Below are positions 59,816 to 64,000 of a stretch of DNA of 64,000 nucleotides, in pieces. The translations under genes were made by a program, and so were the position numbers. The notes beneath the pieces are model-generated. The model made no database searches and was not told the DNA's origin. It worked only from the letters and a program-made list of their open reading frames with translations. This DNA is from Nitrobium sp046350935 (lineage in GTDB: Bacteria; Nitrospirota; Thermodesulfovibrionia; Thermodesulfovibrionales; Dissulfurispiraceae). Numbering within the stretch: position 1 is the first letter of the stretch; every line of letters begins with the position of its first letter. Location: the NCBI GenBank assembly GCA_046350935.1, contig JAXLZK010000010.1, positions 36,556-100,555 on the forward strand, in the 5' to 3' direction.

Positions 59816-60472
59816 TCACTCTCCTACAAAGGAAGTTCCGGCCTGTTCCGAAAGGATATCGCCATGGTACAGCCAGACCTTGATCCCGATCTTGCCATAG
59901 GTCGTCATGGACTCGGCAAAACCGTAGTCCACATCCGCCCTGAAGGTGCTCAGGGGAACACGCCCCTCTCTGTACCACTCCGTCCTCGCGATTTCGGCGC
60001 CCGCCAGACGCCCGGAGCACTGCACCTTGATTCCGAGAGCCCCGAATCTCATTGCAGACGATACGGCGCGCTTCAATGCTCTTCTGAACGCAACCCTCTT
60101 CTCGATCTGCAGTGCGATATTCTCGGATACGAGCTGCGCATCGACTTCCGGCTTCCTGATCTCTTTTATATCAACGGCGACCGGTTTGCCGGTCATCGCT
60201 TCGATTTCTTTCTTCAGCTTTTCCACTTCGGAGCCCTTCTTGCCGATAATGATTCCCGGCCGCGCGGTGTGAATAATCACCTTCAGCTTCTGTCCCGGCC
60301 TCTCGATCTCGATCTTGGACACACCGGCATGGGACAGTTTCTGCTTGATCATTTTACGTACATTGAGATCCTCGAGGAGCTGTCCGGAGTACCCCTTCTT
60401 AAGATACCACCGCGATTCCCACGATCTGATGATTCCCAGTCTGTTGCCGATAGGATTTGTCTTCTGCCCCAA
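59816..60472 (-). CDS. rpsC: 30S ribosomal protein S3
   Basis: 218 residues: MGQKTNPIGNRLGIIRSWES, KH domain RPGIIIGKKGSEVEKLKKEIE, then LVSENIALQIEKRVAFRRALKRAV, GRLAGAEIARTEWYREGRVPL. It is 36 bp after rplV. Confidence 0.97.
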   Translation of the reverse strand: MGQKTNPIGNRLGIIRSWESRWYLKKGYSGQLLEDLNVRKMIKQKLSHAGVSKIEIERPGQKLKVIIHTARPGIIIGKKGSEVEKLKKEIEAMTGKPVAVDIKEIRKPEVDAQLVSENIALQIEKRVAFRRALKRAVSSAMRFGALGIKVQCSGRLAGAEIARTEWYREGRVPLSTFRADVDYGFAESMTTYGKIGIKVWLYHGDILSEQAGTSFVGE

Positions 60473-60508
60473 CTTAACACCTCCGACCCATACAGCTACG
60501 ATTCATGT

Positions 60509-60844
60509 TTATTCCTCCGCCAGGATAATGGTTATATGACATGATCTTTTCCTGATTACGTTTGCCCGACCCATGGCCCGCGGCTCCATACGCTTCGTGA
60601 CAGGGCCGTTGTCAACAAACGCCGTCTTCACCTTCAGCCTGTCGATGTCGACCTGCCTGCTCTTCTGCTCAGCATTCGCCATGGCGGACTTCAGGAGTTT
60701 TTCGACGGACTGCGCCGCCCGGTAGGGCATATACCGGAGGGATATCAAGGCGTCCGCAGCCTTCTTCCCCCGGATAAGGTCGACTACCCGCCTCGCCTTT
60801 CTCGGTGTAATACGTGCAAAACGTAAAATTGCCTTGGATTCCAT
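60509..60844 (-). CDS. rplV: 50S ribosomal protein L22
   Basis: 111 residues: AILRFARITPRKARRVVDLIRGKKAADAL, KLLKSAMANAEQ, TKRMEPRAMGRANVIRKRSCHITIIL. The tip loop is the usual macrolide-tunnel element. It follows rpsS by five bases. Confidence 0.97.
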   Translation of the reverse strand: MESKAILRFARITPRKARRVVDLIRGKKAADALISLRYMPYRAAQSVEKLLKSAMANAEQKSRQVDIDRLKVKTAFVDNGPVTKRMEPRAMGRANVIRKRSCHITIILAEE

Positions 60845-60849
60845 TGTTT

Positions 60850-61128
60850 CTATCCCTTCGATCCCTTCTCCGAGCCTGCATGCCCCTTAAAGGTTCTGGT
60901 TGGTGAAAATTCTCCGAGTTTATGCCCTACCATGTTCTCGGTAACATAAACGGGAATGAATTTCTTCCCGTTGTGCACCGCGAAGGTGAAGCCGATAAAC
61001 TCGGGGACTATAGTAGACCTGCGCGACCAGGTCTTAATCATCTTTTTGTCCCCGGTCTCCACCATGATCTGCACTTTCTTCAACAGTTTAGGCTCTACAA
61101 ACGGCCCCTTTTTCAAGGATCTAGGCAC
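60850..61128 (-). CDS. rpsS: 30S ribosomal protein S19
   Basis: 92 residues: MPRSLKKGPFVEPKLLKKVQ, KTWSRRSTIVPEFIGFTFAVHNGKKFIPVYV, MVGHKLGEFSPTRTFKGHAG. Normal. Confidence 0.97.
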   Translation of the reverse strand: MPRSLKKGPFVEPKLLKKVQIMVETGDKKMIKTWSRRSTIVPEFIGFTFAVHNGKKFIPVYVTENMVGHKLGEFSPTRTFKGHAGSEKGSKG

Positions 61129-61159
61129 GTACTCCTCCTTCTTCAGCGTATAGTTCTTC

Positions 61160-61221
61160 GCTCATAGCTCATCGCGCCTCGTCTGCAGTATAAGGAGCTA
61201 TGAGCCATCAGCCAAGAGCCG
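61160..61221. repeat. Inverted repeat GCTCATAGCTC/GAGCTATGAGC between rpsS and rplB
   Basis: A perfect 11-bp inverted repeat (61160-61170 and 61195-61205), followed by CATCAGCC and AAGAGCC units. It shares AGCTATGAGCC with the rplN-rplX spacer and could form a hairpin in the mRNA. Confidence 0.6.
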
Positions 61222-61222
61222 G

Positions 61223-62041
61223 TTATTTTCTCTTCTTTACGATGAACCTGTCTGTTCTCTTATTGCGCCTCGTTTTTACTCCCTCGGGCTTGCCCCAGGG
61301 CGAGCATGCAGGCCTTCCCCCGGAGGAACGGCCCTCTCCGCCCCCCAAAGGATGATCGATCGGGTTCATGGCAACGCCCCTGACGTGCGGGCGTTTTCCC
61401 TTGTACCTGTTTCTTCCGGCCTTGCCGATGGAAATATTTTCGCGCTCTCCGTTTCCGACCTGCCCGATCGTCGCACCGCAGGCTGCCATGATGAAACGCA
61501 CCTCGCCGGACGGCATCTTTATCTGCGCATACTTTCCTTCCTTTGCGACGATCTGAGCGGATACGCCCGCCCCCCGCACCAGCTTTGCCCCTTCTCCGGG
61601 CTTCAATTCAATATTGTGAATCATGGTGCCAAGGGGTATCTCCTTGATACTCAGCGCGTTCCCGGGCTTTATCTCAGCACCGGACCCGGAAAGCACCGTA
61701 TCTCCCACCGCCAGCCCCACCGGGCAAAGGATATACCGGTACTCCCCGTCCCGGTATTGAAGCAGCGCGATGCGGGCCGACCGGTTGGGGTCGTACTCGA
61801 TGGTCTTCACCACGGCGGTGATGCCCTTTTTATCACGGTTGAAGTCGATGATTCTATATAATCTCTTGTTCCCCCCGCCTCTCTGCCAGGCGGTAACCTC
61901 TCCGGTATTGTTCCTTCCGCCTGTCTTTTTCAGAGGAACGGTCAGAGGCCGGTAGGGCTCGTCTGCGGTAATATCTTTGAAATCGGAAGCGCTTTGGAAC
62001 CTTCGCCCCGGTGATGTCGGCTTAAATTTTCTTATTCCCAT
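61223..62041 (-). CDS. rplB: 50S ribosomal protein L2
   Basis: 272 residues: MGIRKFKPTSPGRRFQ, KKTGGRNNTGEVTAWQRGGGNKRLYR, and the peptidyl-transferase-side GVAMNPIDHPLGGGEGRSSGGR with the conserved His. It follows rplW by 48 bp. Confidence 0.98.
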   Translation of the reverse strand: MGIRKFKPTSPGRRFQSASDFKDITADEPYRPLTVPLKKTGGRNNTGEVTAWQRGGGNKRLYRIIDFNRDKKGITAVVKTIEYDPNRSARIALLQYRDGEYRYILCPVGLAVGDTVLSGSGAEIKPGNALSIKEIPLGTMIHNIELKPGEGAKLVRGAGVSAQIVAKEGKYAQIKMPSGEVRFIMAACGATIGQVGNGERENISIGKAGRNRYKGKRPHVRGVAMNPIDHPLGGGEGRSSGGRPACSPWGKPEGVKTRRNKRTDRFIVKKRK

Positions 62042-62089
62042 TTTCCTCTTCCTCTTGCTCTTTCCTCGTTGCTGGTATTTATGCCTTAC

Positions 62090-62380
62090 TTATACGCCTT
62101 CTATAAAGTCGAGCTTTTCGCCTTCTTTTAGAGTGATAATCGCCTTCTTCCTGTCGGACCTTCTCCCGATGGACTTGCCAAACCTCTTCAGCTTGCCCCT
62201 GACATTGATGGTAGCGACGCTCTCCACCTTGATCTTAAAGATTTCCTCCATCGCTTTCTTTATTTCATGCTTGTTTGCTCCGGCATCAACTTCGATCAGG
62301 ATTTTATTCTCCCTCTCTTTCAGGTCCATGCCCTTTTCGGTAAAGAGGGGTTTTTTAATCACTTCGTATACCGTCGTCAT
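62090..62380 (-). CDS. rplW: 50S ribosomal protein L23
   Basis: 96 residues from the ATG at 62380 (TTVYEVIKKPLFTEKG), which has GGAGG and AAGGGG upstream; the reading from 62398 starts inside rplD. Other motifs: NKHEIKKAMEEIFKIKVESVATINVRGK. It binds the tunnel exit. Confidence 0.95.
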   Translation of the reverse strand: MTTVYEVIKKPLFTEKGMDLKERENKILIEVDAGANKHEIKKAMEEIFKIKVESVATINVRGKLKRFGKSIGRRSDRKKAIITLKEGEKLDFIEGV

Positions 62381-62384
62381 CCCC

Positions 62385-63026
62385 TTACGCCTCCTCACTG
62401 CCCTGCAGTTTCTTCATGGCATCGGCAGTAAACACGAGATTATTGTAGGCTGCCACATCATAGGCGTTGAGCTCGGTACACCGCACCACGTCAACACCGG
62501 GAATGTTCCGGGCGGAAAGGAAGGTATTCTTATCGTACTCGGCAAGAACGATGAGCACCTTCCGGCCGGAAAGACCCAAGCTCCCCAGGATCTGCACCAT
62601 CTCACCGGTCTTCGGCTTCTGCATCGCTATCGTGTCGATCACCGCTATTTCCCCATCGGCGAGCTTCATCGTCAACGCCTTGGAAAGGGCGGCCCTCCGC
62701 GCGTTCTTCGGCAGCCTGACTGAATAGTCGCGCGGCTGGGGGCCGAAAGTCGTGCCGCCGCCCCTCCATATGGGAGACCGCGTGCTGCCGTGGCGCGCCC
62801 TTCCGGTATGCTTCTGCTTCCAGGGCTTTTTCCCGCCGCCGCTTACCATTCCGCGCGTCTTTGTCGCATGGGTCCCCTGCCTCTTGTTGGCCAGGGCGCT
62901 CACCACCGCGCTGTGCACCAGCGCTTCCGAGGCATCACTGCTGAACAATGCTCCCGAAAGATCCATCGTACCCTTTACGGTGTTGTTTCTGTCTTTGATC
63001 TCTATGGTCTTGCTCTCTGGCGACAT
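62385..63026 (-). CDS. rplD: 50S ribosomal protein L4
   Basis: 213 residues: QGTHATKTRGMVSGGGKKPWKQKHTGRARHGSTRSPIWRGGG is the tunnel loop; LPKNARRAALSKAL and DVVRCTELNAYDVAAYNNLVFT follow. It follows rplC by one base. L4 may autoregulate the S10 operon, but no leader is inside the window. Confidence 0.97.
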   Translation of the reverse strand: MSPESKTIEIKDRNNTVKGTMDLSGALFSSDASEALVHSAVVSALANKRQGTHATKTRGMVSGGGKKPWKQKHTGRARHGSTRSPIWRGGGTTFGPQPRDYSVRLPKNARRAALSKALTMKLADGEIAVIDTIAMQKPKTGEMVQILGSLGLSGRKVLIVLAEYDKNTFLSARNIPGVDVVRCTELNAYDVAAYNNLVFTADAMKKLQGSEEA

Positions 63027-63027
63027 G

Positions 63028-63642
63028 CTATCTATCCTTCCGAATCTCGATTATTGTATTTGAAGGCCCCGGAACAGCGCCCCGTACGAGTATCAGATTC
63101 TGTTCGGGCCGGACATCGACGACCGTAAGGTTCCTGACCGTCACCCTTTCGGACCCCATATGGCCCGCCATTCTCATCCCCTTCCAGACCCGCGAGGGGA
63201 AGGAGCTGGCGCCGATGGAGCCCGGAGCCCTGTTGAACATGGACCCGTGCGTATCGGGACCCCCGAGAAAGTTGTGCCTCTTCATGACTCCCTGAAAGCC
63301 TTTCCCTTTGGAAATTCCGGAAACCGAAATCCTGTCTCCCTTGCTGAAGCTTTCCGCCTTGACGAAGTCGCCCACTTTCAGACCGCCCATGGGGAACTCT
63401 CTCACCACTCTGTATGCGGCGGTCCCGGCCTTCTTGAATACGCCGGCTGCCGGCTTCTTCACTTTCTTGGCCTTCCGCTCCTCTACGAAGCCGACCTTTA
63501 CCGCTTCATAGCCGTCGTTCTCCGGCGTCTTTACCTGGATGACGCAGCATGGCCCCGCTTCGATAACCGTAACAGGGACGAGCTTTCCATCCTCGGTAAA
63601 GACCTGCGTCATCCCAAGTTTTTTCCCAAGAATTCCTGTCAT
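63028..63642 (-). CDS. rplC: 50S ribosomal protein L3
   Basis: 204 residues: MTGILGKKLGMTQVFTEDGK, VTVIEAGPCCVIQVKTPE, then RHNFLGGPDTHGSMFNRAPGSIGASSFPSRVWKGMRMAGHMG. Its start overlaps the rpsJ stop by four bases. Confidence 0.97.
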   Translation of the reverse strand: MTGILGKKLGMTQVFTEDGKLVPVTVIEAGPCCVIQVKTPENDGYEAVKVGFVEERKAKKVKKPAAGVFKKAGTAAYRVVREFPMGGLKVGDFVKAESFSKGDRISVSGISKGKGFQGVMKRHNFLGGPDTHGSMFNRAPGSIGASSFPSRVWKGMRMAGHMGSERVTVRNLTVVDVRPEQNLILVRGAVPGPSNTIIEIRKDR

Positions 63643-63944
63643 AGCTTTATCTCCACATCCACCCCTGAAGCCAGCTCGAGTTTCATCAGCGCATCGACCG
63701 TGTCCGGGGTAGGGTCATAGATATCGATAAGCCTCTTGTGCGTCCGTATCTCGAACTGCTCCCGCGACTTTTTGTCCACATGGGGAGAGCGCAAAATCGT
63801 GAACTTGCTTATCTTCGTCGGGAGGGGGACAGGTCCTGCGATGCGGGCCCCGGTCCTCTGCGCCGTATCCACGATTTCCCTGACCGACTGGTCCAGCAGT
63901 CTGTGATCGTAAGCTTTTAGTTTTATTCTAATTTTTTGATTCAC
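63639..63944 (-). CDS. rpsJ: 30S ribosomal protein S10 (NusE)
   Basis: 101 residues: KIRIKLKAYDHRLLDQSVREIVDTAQRTGA, GPVPLPTKI, RSPHVDKKSREQFEIRTHKRLIDI. It is also the NusE antitermination factor, relevant to the UpxY-type protein at 6.4 kb. It starts five bases after tuf. Confidence 0.97.
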   Translation of the reverse strand: MNQKIRIKLKAYDHRLLDQSVREIVDTAQRTGARIAGPVPLPTKISKFTILRSPHVDKKSREQFEIRTHKRLIDIYDPTPDTVDALMKLELASGVDVEIKL

Positions 63945-63949
63945 CTTTT

Positions 63950-64000
63950 CTACTCCAGGATCTCAGTAACGACACCTGCACCCACGGTTCTGCCTCCCTC
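63950..64000 (-). CDS. tuf: Elongation factor Tu, C-terminal end (partial)
   Basis: Only the last 16 codons are inside the window. They read EGGRTVGAGVVTEILE, the near-invariant EF-Tu ending, then TAG. It directly precedes rpsJ, so tuf belongs to the same operon. Confidence 0.93.
   Translation of the reverse strand, partial: EGGRTVGAGVVTEILE

Overview
The window looks like the chromosome of a Gram-negative, GC-rich environmental bacterium. The best guess is Nitrospirota or a deltaproteobacterial (Desulfobacterota-like) lineage. The evidence is a PEP-CTERM/XrtA-type exopolysaccharide locus, a triheme c7-type cytochrome, sigma-54 control, GatAB, and zinc-binding (C+) forms of S4, S14, L36 and L24. 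The phylum is an inference; a ribosomal-protein tree would settle it.

Layout. (1) 1-5666, minus strand: a glycan operon (DUF4910 aminopeptidase-like protein, RfbC-like epimerase, C-methyltransferase, NAD-dependent epimerase, LhgO-like oxidoreductase, glucose-1-phosphate cytidylyltransferase). (2) 6152-15767, minus: an UpxY/NusG-like antiterminator, then the XrtA-associated ATPase, tyrosine kinase, chain-length protein, export protein, sugar transferase, the TPR protein PrsT and a receiver-like protein. Nearly every gene from 1 to 12.4 kb carries single-base deletions, but conserved protein continues in the next frame, so these look like sequence errors. (3) 16132-18819, minus: a sigma-54 activator and its histidine kinase. 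(4) 19174-21786, plus: a B12-binding radical SAM enzyme, then a PEP-CTERM surface protein behind a near-consensus sigma-54 promoter with three upstream copies of a TGTAAR box. (5) 21.9-33.7 kb: ilvE, cytochrome, gatB-gatA, an RluD-family gene, tRNA-Arg, small secreted or membrane proteins, a Crp/Fnr regulator and a sensor-kinase relic.

(6) 33938-41257: a 7.3 kb AT-richer island bounded by an exact 53-bp repeat of the 3' part of tRNA-Ala(GGC). It encodes a tyrosine integrase, an XRE repressor, an AlpA-like protein, a TerS-like protein, a CHC2 zinc-finger primase fragment and a RepA-like ATPase. A cluster of about a dozen GCGGAACA repeats, probably an iteron origin, follows the ATPase gene. Three unknown cargo proteins lie near attL. 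There are no capsid, tail, portal or large-terminase genes. This is the architecture of a phage satellite (PICI-like) and is the best candidate for a new system in the window.

(7) 41423-48840: an M16 protease pair, aroD, a U32 peptidase-family protein, rnhA, a chemotaxis receptor and a small HTH protein. (8) 49092-64000, minus: the S10-spc-alpha ribosomal operon from the end of tuf to rplQ. It lacks rpmD and adk, has short inverted repeats in three spacers, and has a 10-N gap inside rpoA flanked by a divergent duplicate of the alpha-CTD.
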